The notes beneath the pieces were generated by a model. It was not told where the DNA came from, made no database searches, and worked only from the letters and a program-made list of their open reading frames with translations. The position numbers and the translations under genes were made by a program. A DNA stretch of 64,000 bases from Plantago elongata (lineage: Eukaryota > Streptophyta > Magnoliopsida > Lamiales > Plantaginaceae). The stretch is taken from the NCBI GenBank assembly GCA_036897095.1, contig JAYMSP010000025.1, positions 1-64,000 of the forward strand. The letters run 5' to 3'. Shown piece after piece: positions 15,146 through 28,099 of this stretch. Position 1 is the stretch's first letter, and each line of letters starts with the position of its first letter.

Positions 15146-17017
15146 ATATTAAAGGGTTACTTACCATAAATTACTGATACTTAAGTAAATAAATTGCATA
15201 GTTTTTTTGTACTACTCGCATATAAAATGAAGTGTATATTTAAAGGACTCTATTTCTGTAACTTAATTTAATTACTTAAAGTATTCTTAAGGTAACTCAG
15301 TGTAAGAAGGAAGGACTCTAGTGTTCTTTTTATTAATGTAACTTATGTAAGTATGCGCGCTTTGTTATATACAAAGTTAGTTCTCTAAGTTAAGGTTTTA
15401 TTTATTATTTAAAAGTACTATGTCTTAATAAACCTTTACTCTCTGCTACTCTTAACAAAATATAGGGTAAATATAGTGTTTTCTATAAGTTTATAGTTTT
15501 ATTACTTTATTAATCATGTGACTTATTAATAGATAAGGACGTATTAATTATTCCTCTAAGTATAAAAGAGCTTATTTGCTCTCTTAGAAAGGTGTAAGAT
15601 ATAGACCTCTTGTAGAAAAGGAAGGAAACTCTCTAGTCTATATAGTTATTAATAATATTTGTTAAGGAAATTATAGTACAAGTCTCTTGGTAAAGGAGTA
15701 TTTAATATCTGTTCTTATAAGCACTATTTTAGTGTAGGCCCCAGTGCTACTCCCCTATTTATAGCTTCTATAATTAAAGCTTAATAAATACATTTAAGCC
15801 TAGAACATTAAAGGGAAAGTGGTAGTACACCAGCTCCGTACAAATTCTAATTAAGAGTTACTCGAGGTACTTATCTTATAACATACTTTATAAAATAGAA
15901 CATCCTCTACTATAGTATCATTTCCAAGTGTTAGGTATTTGCCAAGGTATAAAAGTTCTGCATTATGATATTGTACGCTTACTTTACTAAATTATTATTA
16001 AGATATACTAGTGAGTTACTCTTATCTATTAATACTTTAAACTTTATGCTTATATTATAAAGGGGTAAGGTACTATATTTCTCATAAATAATTAAATAAA
16101 AAACTTCTTAGCAGGAGACTCTCTCATAATATAGCGTGTTACTTAAGTTAGTACCTTTAAAGACAAGTTATACTTAGTAAAACCTTATTTCTATACCTTA
16201 TGCTTCTATATCTTAGGCAATGTCTTTTATTTTTATTAAAGTAATAATATAGCTAGAAGTAATTTCTCTCTTATATATATAAGATTAAGGAAGACTTAGC
16301 AGGGTTCTTAAGAGTAATCTTTTTGCACGAGAAGTCTTGTATAAGAAAACAATAGCGGCTTACGTGCGTACTCTATCTAGTCATTACTAGTAAGAGAAGA
16401 CACCTTAGTTTTTTCTACCTTCTTTAGAGTAAGTTTACCTTTTAAAAGATGCCTTTTTTATAGAGAGAAAGTACTTTTCATTCCACTCTAATCTTGTAAT
16501 TTATAAGTAAGTTTATTGATGACTTATATGTATAAATAAAACCTTAGTAAACTGTATCCCTTGGGTGATTTTTATAAGACCTAATAAATAATCTTATGTC
16601 TTTTAAAGGGCGCACTTTTAGTTATATTATATCTTAAGATAGCTTTAAGTAGACCCTTTCTTAATAATAAGTTAATAATAATAAGTCACGTAGTTTATAT
16701 TTTATAGGGTAGGCACATAGTGTTCTCTTCTCAAAGTAGTCTATAATTCAAGAAAGGAGGCATTAAGCCTTGTTAGTGAACCTATATAACTCTATTACAG
16801 TACATAATTATTAGGATGATAAAAGGGTAAGTACTCTTCCGTATCTAATTTCTATTTCTAACTTGTTAATAATAAGTACTTTAATAATTTATTCGGTATG
16901 AGTAAAACCTTTGCATGAAAGGGAGATAATACTACATACCTTAATCATTCAGTCTTCTTAAGTTAGTTTTTAGTTTATTTCCTTTAACATAAAGAGTTAG
17001 TAAATGATACTAGAGTA

Positions 17018-17045
17018 GATAGAAATACTCTATCCTTTCATTTAG
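17018..17045. repeat. Quasi-palindromic motif copy
   Basis: GATAGAAATACTCTATC forms a short dyad and runs directly into the outer arm CCTTTCATTTAG shared with the copies at 13139 and 24591. Confidence 0.5.
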
Positions 17046-19602
17046 AAAGAGATTTAAATATAAGTACTTAGCTATAAGACATAACTTTTTTGATTAATAT
17101 TTATAGTAACTCCTTCATAAAGTATACCTTCTTTAAAGAGCAAAGACTTGATTATTAAGAAACTATACACAAATACTTTGGAAATACCTAATCTAGTAAA
17201 TGATTTACTCTTTTTATATAGGAGTACTTTACGCTATTTTAGAGATAAGCCTCTGTCACTAATATACTTTGATAATTAAGATATTTAAGGAAAATACTTA
17301 CGTCAAACCCTACTAAAGTTACTCATGTATTAGAGAAGAAACTATTACTGCTTTAATAAAAATAAGGATAATTTGTAAGCTCCTAAAGAACTATAAAAGG
17401 TATATTAGTCCTCAGTACACTTAAGGTGACGTACAGTTAGTAGTACATAACCTCGCCCTATATAGAGATAGTAATCTATAGTGAGCCTTAGAGAGATCTC
17501 TTTCTTCTAGCTTATAATAAATATTTAAGCCTTCTCTTTCTTGACAAATATGAGACGTAGTTAGTAGAATCTCATAACCTATAGCTCTTAATAAATATAC
17601 TCTCTTATATGCACGACTATCTTCTATAGTTTTACTTATAAAGGAATAAGGCTTATTTAGCTCTCTTAAGTGATAAACTATGACTCCTTTACTAAGGGGT
17701 TACTATTAAAATAATCTGATGTATTAAGGAAATAACTATATTCTCTTTATTATAAATATAAATTCTCTCTTTAACATAACAAAGAACACTCCGGGGTGAA
17801 GCTCTCTTACTTTATAATAAACTAGTAAGGAGTACTCAATTATTTCATTCCTTAAAAGAAGGGAAAGCACTTGTATACACTTAGTTATTAGAAACTAGTA
17901 ATAGGATGTACCCTCGGTCTTCTAGAGTTCTTGCATATTTAGACCTTAAGTAAGGAATAATGTCCTATACTAGCACTTTAAATAGATTGGTAGTAGACCT
18001 ATAGTACCTTTTAAATTAGAGTTAAACATAGAGTATGCCTCTTATTAATAGTTGATTACTTTAGTGATAATGCCCTTTTACTATAACATAGAATGGGTTA
18101 ACTTTTCTTTTAAATATTAAATAAATATGTATTTCCCAAGTATCTCCTGTTCTTACCCCTAAATTTAGTTATTAAAATTAAATATTAATAGGATACCCTT
18201 ACTAAAAAATTAGATCAATCTTCTCCTTTATATATAAGTAGTAAGGGTTGTACGTACTTCTGCGTAAGTATATTAAAAACCTCCGTCCGAGAACTAGGAA
18301 TAGATCTTTATACTTTACGTTTTAATAAATTAAGTTTTGGGGTAGTATAGGTTTCCTATTATAAACGCGTGTTATTCTCCTTTCATATAAAAATTCCTAT
18401 ACTACGAGAGTGCTAAGGTATCCTACTTTAGTAAATACGTATACTTTGAATTACTTTCTTTATATTATTACCAGGAAGTACTCTAATGGCATTTCTCTTT
18501 TTTTTAGTAAAAGTTTGCGTAAAGTCTTCCTATAAAAAGTTCTTTGCTAAGGTTTTAAGCTTATACAAGTCATTGGTTTAAACGCTAATCTATAAACAAC
18601 ATATAATTAAGGGCAAACCCTAATGGCTTCTATAAATAAAGAGTCATTACTTTACTTTATAAGCCTCTCTACTATTCAAGACTAATTATAGGGATACTTA
18701 CTATACATATTTTATAAAAGGAAGGTGTCTTATATACTTAATTTAAGGGAGATTAAAGAAATTTACTATCATATATTAAAGAGGCTTGCTAGAGTAAAGC
18801 AAGGAATTACATATAGACATAACTACGCAAATATTAACTACCCTTATTTAGGTGTTTACACAGAGAATTAATGTAATGCTTTACACTTTATTTAAGAGGC
18901 CGCCTATAGTAACAATATTTGTATTACTAGGTTAAGAGAGAATTAAGAGACTTACTTATTTATAGGTATATTTTAGTGCATAATTAAGTAACTTCTTAAG
19001 GTATACTACAGCGCTCTTCTCTCTCTTCAAAATGGGACTAGAATAATGGAGCTACCCCTTTATATATATATAATGAATTTCAAAGACTTTATAAGACATA
19101 TTTTATTGCTTAGTTAAGGTGTATACTCTATAAATAAATTTACAAATACTTAAAAAAACTCTTTGCATTGTGTAAAGGGAATACTTTCTTATTTATATAA
19201 TTAAGGGAAGGCTCTATATCTCTAGTGAACCTTTAAATTATACTATACCCCAAAGATTAAGTGAGTAAGAAAGGTGTAAGTATAACTATCTCCTTTGTTA
19301 GTTTTGTTAGTAAGGTATCTTTCTCTCAAGTATATGAATACCCCTTCCTTCCCTTAAGGCAAGAGTGCAATAACCCTAGAGAAGTCTTCATGAAAATAAA
19401 AAGCGTAATTATTTAATATACATAACTAGTTTTGTGTAAAGGCCGATAAGCCTATTCTTCTATAGTTAAGAATCCTTTTTAAAAATGAATCTATAGGATA
19501 TTTTGTTGTGGGTGATAGGTTAGTAGCGACTGTTCTCATAAAGGTAGAGAGGGTTTATACAACGCCTAGAATATTTAAGTAAACTAGTATAAACACAAGC
19601 TC

Positions 19603-19640
19603 TAAATGAAAGAGGTAGGGTATAGTCTTTCCTTATAAAG
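19603..19640. repeat. Quasi-palindromic motif copy, both arms visible
   Basis: Reads TAAATGAAAGAGGTAGGG, then a TATAG centre, then TCTTTCCTTATAAAG. The left arm GAAAGA and outer TAAATG face CTTTCC and TTATAA on the right, giving one of the fuller examples of the dyad. Confidence 0.5.
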
Positions 19641-22600
19641 TGTATCTAACTAAGTACATGTATAAGTTCTCTAGTAGGATAATAAAGAGCTATAAATAGA
19701 AAGTATTTATATAGAAGTACCGTTAAATAAAATAATGCTATAGTAGTCATATATTTTATTTAAAGTAATCTAAGAGTAACCCTTCTATAATAAGTAAGCT
19801 ATGTAATCTGAGTACTCTACTATAAGGGCAAGGTATAAAAAACTTATAATAATTTTAAGTATCTTTCTATTTATTTATATATTAGAGTAGTTATTAAGAG
19901 AAAAGGGCTTTCTAGGCAGTAAACTTGTATCAAGATATAATATAGTAAGAGCCTATCTAGGAATTATCTAGAATACTAGAATATAAGTTTAAGCTATTAT
20001 ATTATGTATAACCTAGATTACAAGGGAGATACTTCTTATCTAATATATATATTAGGATTATAAGCTTTAGGTAACTAGTATTTCGATCTCTATTAAGCGG
20101 TTAATTATTAAATAGTAAGAAAATACATTCGTGTTAAGATACACTCTATATAGAAGGGCTAGGATAATATTTCATCAAACATATTACTAAAGAGGATTAT
20201 TTCCTTTATAATATAGACTTAATTAAGATATTGTTACTTAACATATAAGATAGATAGATGTAGAGTAGAAGGAAACTCTTACTTAGCTTTGATTGTATAA
20301 GTATAGACCTTCTTTTGTTACTTAAGCACTTTTTTAATAGTGGAAACTTGTTTCTTAATAGTATTGCTCAATACATCTCTTTATATAGTTATAGTTTATT
20401 CTAAAAATTTATATTCTTTCTCTTTATTATTTAAGTATTACGTAATTAACATTAGTGTAAGGCACGTTTCTTAGTAATAATAGAGGAGTACATCAAATTT
20501 ATAGCTAACATTTATATTTATAGGAAGACCTTATATTATGAGTATAAATATGAAAGCGTAGAAGAGTGACTCCCTTCTCTCTTATAATATAAGATTCCTC
20601 TAGGGAAGCTTAAGTATTATTTATAACTTAACTGGATAGCTTAAGCATGCCTCTCTTTTCACTTTATACTAAGAGCGATGAAGTGTATCATAACCTAAAT
20701 TTTAAAGAGTAAATACGAAAGTATAGTACGATATTTATATAAATTTATATGAAAGAGTTACTTAACCAACTTACTTTAATAATTGATACGGAAAACTATG
20801 GAAGTAAATCCTCATATACTATAGAGGCACTTAGATTATTTACCAATACATCTAGTTAGCAAGGCATACTCCTTTACCTAATACAAGGGAGTACTATATT
20901 ATCTAGTTACTTAAGAATGAATTACTTAATTATATAACGCGTTAAGTGTGCACTTTATACTGCCTAGATAAAGGGAGCTCTTAATTATTTGTAGCTATCT
21001 AGTACTAAGGATAACCCCCACTCCTCTAGTTGATAATAGAAGGAAGACCTTTATCACTTAAGTACTTTATCATGACTAGTTATACTTATTCCTTAGTGAT
21101 CTCCTTCTTACTTAAAATTTGTTAAACTAAAAGAGTGATAGCCTCCTCCTCTATATTTATATACCCCTCTAAAGGTGAGCAGAAGAGCCTTCGTAATCTA
21201 TCACATAATATTTAAGGGTATAATAGGAGATACACCTTCTTATCATTGAATTTTATATAATATTTAGCGCCCTCATTAGGGCATTACACTGCAGTAGCAC
21301 ATACTTTATTAGATACTTATATTTTAAGATTATTAACTACTTAGCTATGTAAAATATGCTCCTATTATATCTAGGCTCTTTAAAAAAGTTAGATAAATAA
21401 TCCCTTCTCCTCCTTTTTTATAAGTATACTTATAAATAAATTTAAGAAGTCTTATAAATTTACCCTAAAAAAAGTGAGTATTGCCTAATAACCTCTCCTT
21501 CTTATTTCTTAGGTATAAGGGAGTAAAATTTATACTTGTCTTTACGAGAGTTAAATACCATTTAACCTTTACAAGCAGAACTTAGACACCTATCTTTTTA
21601 TAAAGAGCCAATGAAATATTCTACTATTTTTTTACATAACTAAGCCTTCCTTAATAAATAATTAGTTCGTAGGCCCTGTCTTATTAAATTATGCCTATAG
21701 ATACCCTACTTTAGTTAACTAGACTCGCATAATATTTGTGGACAAGGATATATGTGCCTTCGCGGTATAATATTATTTAAGCATTCATTAATAACTATAA
21801 CTAGAATATGTATTTTATAAAATACAATATAATGAAGGTAGACAATTCTCTACAAGTTCTAATACTGCGCCTTAAAAGTGTATAAATAAAAGAAATATTA
21901 CAGTACAAAAAGTATCTTTAGTTCTAATAATACTTTACAAGTCCTTTAAATAACCTATTATAGGAAGAAAGTGTAGAGTACTATCCCTTACTTGGTAGAG
22001 AAAGAAGGTGTTTTATTTCCTTCTTTATAAAGAGACTTAAGTAGACTTAATTAAGGTGTTAGTAAATTAGTAAAGGACTAAAATAAGATACCGCTCTTTA
22101 TTTAAATGATATAAAAAAGTACTCTAATTTATGCATTTACTTAAATAGAGTCTATATTAGTATACCTTATATGCAAGAAAGACTTTATAAGAACCCTTTT
22201 TCCTTTATATTAGGAATCACTTAACTCTAATTATTTATTAAGCTGCAGGAGATAGAGTGTTTTCATGCTTAATAATTATTTAATACCTAAAATACCTGAA
22301 GTTACAACTAGAAGAGTATCTCTTACTTTTTAATGCACTATATAGATGAAAGAAGTATACTCGCTAAAATATAATTTTATATAAGGGAGAAATACACCCT
22401 TATTTATTCGTACTTCTAAAGCATCTAAGGCACGCTTGTAATTCCATGCACCTCTATATCTCAATCAATTTTCTTTAACTACTCTTTAAAGACGTGTTTT
22501 ATAGAAGCTAAAGGTTTACTCTCTATCTAATATTCATAAACAAAAACTTAATAAAGGTAAGATATACAGTGTACAGTGCTCTTTAATTTTAATAAAGGGC

Positions 22601-24590
22601 ACACTTTACTTTTAAGGTATCATGGGTAAATTCTACGATAAAAGAAGTCTTAAGTACTTAATATAAATTAAAATAATATGAAGAGATAAGGAATCTATTT
22701 CATGCTCACGTATCTACGTTAATTAAGAATTAAGAGGGAGCTAAAGAACTACGTGTTCCTTTACACTTTTTAGATACTAAGCTTAATAACTCCTGTATAG
22801 AAAGATGCGTGCTAGGTTTAGGTATTTTTATAGCTTCATAATAAAATAGTTAATAAAGGGTAGCTAAAGATACTATTAATTAAAGTAAGTGTTACTTGGG
22901 CTCAAAGAGGAAGCACTTCTAGTTTATAAGGCGATATTACTTAACTCTATATTATAGGAGAAGTCCTGCCAAGCAAATACCTTAAACCCAAAATATACTT
23001 AAGAGATAAAAGGGAGTTTAACTATTTCTTTCTGCTAAGAAGTGCTCCCTATCCCGCTAACGTATGCCCTAGATATAGATAGAGTTCTTTTATACCTTAC
23101 TTTAAATATGCTAGTTATAAATTCAAGCATTATTCTCCCTTATGTTATAAAATACACCAGGAGTACCCTATATTTCTATAAACTCTTTCTTAAAAGTATA
23201 AGAAAGGATTACTACCTTCTTTACTCTAGTAACATCAGTGAAGAGTGCTTATTCATTTATGAATAAGTCTTCAATAAGATATGTGGTGAGGAGACTATTA
23301 ATCATACCCTAGTAATGCATTTCATTTATGTTGAGTAATTGGAGAGTACGTCTTGCCTTCTGCTTTTAAAAATACGTAAGAGTCTTAAGTGAGTAACTAG
23401 TTCTTTTATATACAATTGTTTAGCTTATACTTAATCAAGTAATTATTTATTAGAGTAATCCTCTTTTTCCTAAGCACCAAGGCAAAGTACGCCCTTTTCC
23501 CTCTACCTTTTATAAGAGCGTGCACTTGTGTAAGAGCTATTTACTGGAGGAGAGTACTCTTAAGCTTTATAACTAGTATAAATACTAGTATAGAAGGAGG
23601 TACTTAACTCTTTATTAAAAGATTTAGTTCTATGCCTTTCAAGAGAATTCCCTATAAATGATAATAAAAAAAATATTTCTTATGAAAAGAAAAGTATACT
23701 TAAAGAAGTACTCCTGCACTATTTTATAGTTCATGGTACAAGGATAAGACACTATTATTTTATAATTATAAAGGGGAAACTAATAATTACTAGTAAAGAA
23801 AGCGTTTAAAGAGGTGTTACTCTCACATATGTATGGGGCATTTCCCTTTAGAACAAGAATCGTTATTCATAGAGAAGAGCTTTGTGTAGTTGATTACTAT
23901 TTTAAATGTTTTTAAGAGTTCTTTATAAAAGGAGTTATTATCTCTTCCCCTTATGTAATGGCGGAATCTATTTAGATTGATCTATAATAATATAGATCAC
24001 GTCGTAGAAATACAAACAAGGTATAAATGCTTATTCTATACTACAAGGACTAGTTTACTCAAAGTATTCTCTCTTAATACAGGAGTAAATTTAACTAGCA
24101 CATAGTGATTAGCCCTTACTAATTCTTTAAGAAATAGCTTGGATATGGGGGGACAGCTTTCTTTTTAGTACAAAAAAATGTTATAGGGTATATACCATCG
24201 CTGTTTTTTATTTAAAATTATTTTATATGCTGTAAATTATGAAATATACCTAGAAGCCCTTTAAATATAAATACATTCTTAGTATAGCGAATAATTTTTC
24301 AAATAACTTTATAGAAGGATACACTAATACCCTACTTTACGTACATACTTATTAAAGTATAAATATAGCATCTATAGAGAGAGTTTAGTAGCAAAAATAC
24401 CTTTCTATGATAATTATGCCCACTGTATTAAAAAATTATCATCTTTACGAATACAAATAAAGTGTAACTTGTAACCTTTTATAGTATCTTTTACTTCACT
24501 TATTAAAAGATAGAGTAGACCATACATACCCCTTACGCGGAACTTTTTGCTGGTGTAAGCGCATATTGTTTCTTAAAAAACTAAGATTTA

Positions 24591-24624
24591 TTAAGGGGAA
24601 CACACTCCTTTCATTTATAAAATA
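24591..24624. repeat. Quasi-palindromic motif copy
   Basis: The left arm TTAAGGGGAACA faces ACTCCTTTCATTTATAAA on the right. The outer arm is shared with 13150 and 17034. Confidence 0.5.
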
Positions 24625-25873
24625 TACCCTGTAGCATAGAGAGCTCTTTATTCCTTTAAACTATAATACATTAGAATTTATAACAACATAGCTATGACAT
24701 TATAGCTCTAACTATAACAACTTATGAAGAGGCATAAGTATCTCTAATTATATTAAAAGTACTGATAATAACTATCTCTTTAAATACTATTATTAGATAT
24801 TATATTAGAGAAGATACAGTTTATTCTTTATAATATGAAATTCTTAGTGAAGCTCTTACTTATTTCCTTAAAAAATTTTTATATAAATATCTTTCTTATA
24901 CTAGATAGTTACAAAGTAGAATGATCTTATCCTAATCTAGGAGTATAGTATCTAACTACGTACTTAAATAGTCTAGGAATACCCTACCGCAAGAGAATTC
25001 CCTTACATACCATTTTACCTCTATAGAGTATAGCTTTACTAGAGAATATTTAGCTTTGATTACTTAAATATTGGTCAAGACTTTAGAAGAGTAATATCTA
25101 GCCCCTCTTTCTTCTCTATTATATAAGTGTTTTTTAAGTAAAAGATCCCTATTTAGTCCTTTAGAACTTAGTAAATATAGAAGGATGTACTCTTTTTTTA
25201 AGAAAGACTTAATTAAGCATGTTATATATAAGAGCTACTCTAAACCATGTATAAAATGAAGAGGTATACTACTCGTGCTTAAAAATTGAAGGGGGATACC
25301 CTACTAGATATACTATATTGAGGGTAAGTACTTAAATTATAAGGTAATGGCGTAGTAAACTATTTAGAAATACTCTATTTTAATAAACGAAAAGGTAAGG
25401 TACAGACTCCCCAATCTTTAATGCTATGCTTAAATATACTCTTATTAATAAACAACAAGCTACTAAGTAATCCTTCATTATTTATGCGCCTAACTTAGAG
25501 TACTTTCTTCATGGTTATATAATTAATAAGGGAGTTCGTCCTCTCCTGATATATAAATACTTTCCTTATAAAGCATGCATAATATTTTTAATTATGTATG
25601 AATATAATATACCTTGCTACTATGATTAAAAGACTTTTTTAGTTACCCATAAATAGGTACTTATAGTAAAATATTCTCTATAGAAGATATTTAATAAATA
25701 ACAATACAAATATAACTACAGGAGTTTATAAATGCCCTTTATCTTTAATAAAAGATCGCGTTAGTGTACTAGTTTCTCTATTTATCATAAAGTACATTTA
25801 CTAAAATTTCTTCCATATAAGTAATATAGAATTAATTTTTTTAGAATTAATCTATAATTATTTTGAGTACTTC

Positions 25874-25908
25874 TATAATGAAAGGGTTAGAGTATACTCT
25901 CTTCTTAA
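25874..25908. repeat. Quasi-palindromic motif copy, opposite orientation
   Basis: TATAATGAAAGGGTTAGAG is followed by TATACTCTCTTCTTAA, so AGAG-TATA-CTCT forms the core dyad and TAATGAAAGGG the outer left arm. Confidence 0.5.
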
Positions 25909-28099
25909 AACACTTATGATAGGGGTACCTACTATTTGAACTCTCTTAGGATTATAAATATAGTACCTATAAAGCATTCTACTAAAGGAAGGGATCTTTA
26001 CTTATTTGAAAGGGTCCCCTAGCAATTACTTAGAGAGTACTTATATAACCTAAATATGCACTCACAGGATTAAGCCTTAAGTATTCTAGTAAACTAGTAG
26101 GAATAAAGCACCCCTCTTATTCTATAGGTTACAGTGTATAAATATATGGTACTAAAGTATTTCTTAAAGATTCTAATAGTTAAATGTATATACTCTATAT
26201 TTAGTAAATATAGTGTATACTATTGCCTTTATCTAGGCATTCACTTAGTGTGTTGTGTAAAAGTATATCTTACTACAAGGAGCTGCTCTATATACAAACG
26301 CCATTAGAATAGATAAGGATACTTAGGAGTTAGCTCTCTTCTTAGCATACAAACTATGCGAGGGAAAAGAATGAAGCTCTAGTCCTTACAAGTAGTATAA
26401 GCATTTGTAACTATGTATTCCTAAGAACTCCTTCTATACCTTATAGCTATTAAAAGAAAGGGCTTATTATACATATAATACTATAACATCAGCTGAGATA
26501 GCTAACTGCCTTTTGAAATATACTTCTATTAAATGTCATGTACCCTCTCTCCACGAACATGCTTAGCGTTATATAAGAATATAAGAAGGGGTTAGAATCA
26601 TTCTCACTATATAAAGTATCCGGTTCTGTATGTACGAAATGAAGGAAGAAATACAAGTGCTTATTATATCTCTTAGTAAAAAATGCGTAATTCTTAATTA
26701 TTAGAGGACTGTATAGTGTTAGAAAGTATTCGTGCACTTTATATAAATTAAGCCTTATCCTTTAACAAGCGATTGTAATTCTATATCTTCTCTCTTATTT
26801 TTTTTATAAAATATAATGTATATCTATGATAAGGACATAATAGTGCCTAAGTTTTTTATAAAGGGAAAGTGTAAAGGGGGAACTACTACCCTCCTCCCTA
26901 CCAGTTAGTTAGAAATGTGTTATTATACTAAGCTATAAATAATACTGAAGTAAATTCTCTAATAAACAAAACAATTATATTATAGTAGGTTACTCTAGTT
27001 TTGCTTAAATATTATTGACTTAAAAGTGATTCCTATTACTAGATTTAATGCTTAAACTATCCTATTATATATATATTTTTTTGCGTAAACTAATACGTTA
27101 CTAAGGAAACTATACCTGTATGTTATTACTTCTTTAGATTTATTTATAAAACGTAACTAGTTAGGTTACTTATACACTTATATATTACGGCAGATTGCTA
27201 GAATAAGGAAGCACCTGAAATACTCAAAACTTAGAGAAAGAGCTTACATATTGTATTAACTAGAGTATAAAGAGAGATAGTCAACCCACAGTCACGCCTT
27301 ATAGTTCTAGAGCATTTTATAGAAGGAAACTGTATTTACCTAAATGAGTAGCTTATATTTATACTTAATTGCTTACTTTCTTGCAAAATAACTCCTTCCT
27401 AATTAACCATAACAGAAGCAAAAATCTCTATGACTTTACAATTATTTAAGAAATTATACTCCTTTTTTACTTTAATAATTAAGTTACACGCTTGTATAAA
27501 TAGAGAGCCTGCCTCTAAGTACCCTATAAAAAGTTTCTAAAGATATCTACCCCTTACTCTAAGTAGAGTAAGTATAAAGTGTTTCCTTACAGTACAATTT
27601 TCACTATCTTAGATAATTATGGAGATTACTTATAGCTAGAGAGAAGGTGCATACTATTATATATATAAATACTTAAAGATATACTTATAATATTCATATC
27701 AGAGTAGAATTTCCCTAAGTAATAATTTATACGCCTTAATATAAAAAGAGAGCCAGTAATAAGTTCAACCACTCCTTAATATCTTATAATATAATAAAAA
27801 GAGTTCTTTTTAGTTTTTTTATATGTTTTAAAAAAGCTAGAGTTGCCTTTCTTACTAAATATTATTAAAATATTTTCCATAGACTTAAAAGAGAAATAAA
27901 TTAAGCTAGGATTTACCCTTGCGCACTTTATAAAATAGAGATGTCCTCAATAAATATGCTTCCTTTATAGAAGAGAGTGTTATCTTAATACTAATCCAAG
28001 AGGAGGCAACTACTTTTGCCTTTGTTAAGCGTACCCTGTGTGGAATCAAAAGGTTACGCCCTCTATTTAACTTAAGAATTAACTATAAATTATAATAGT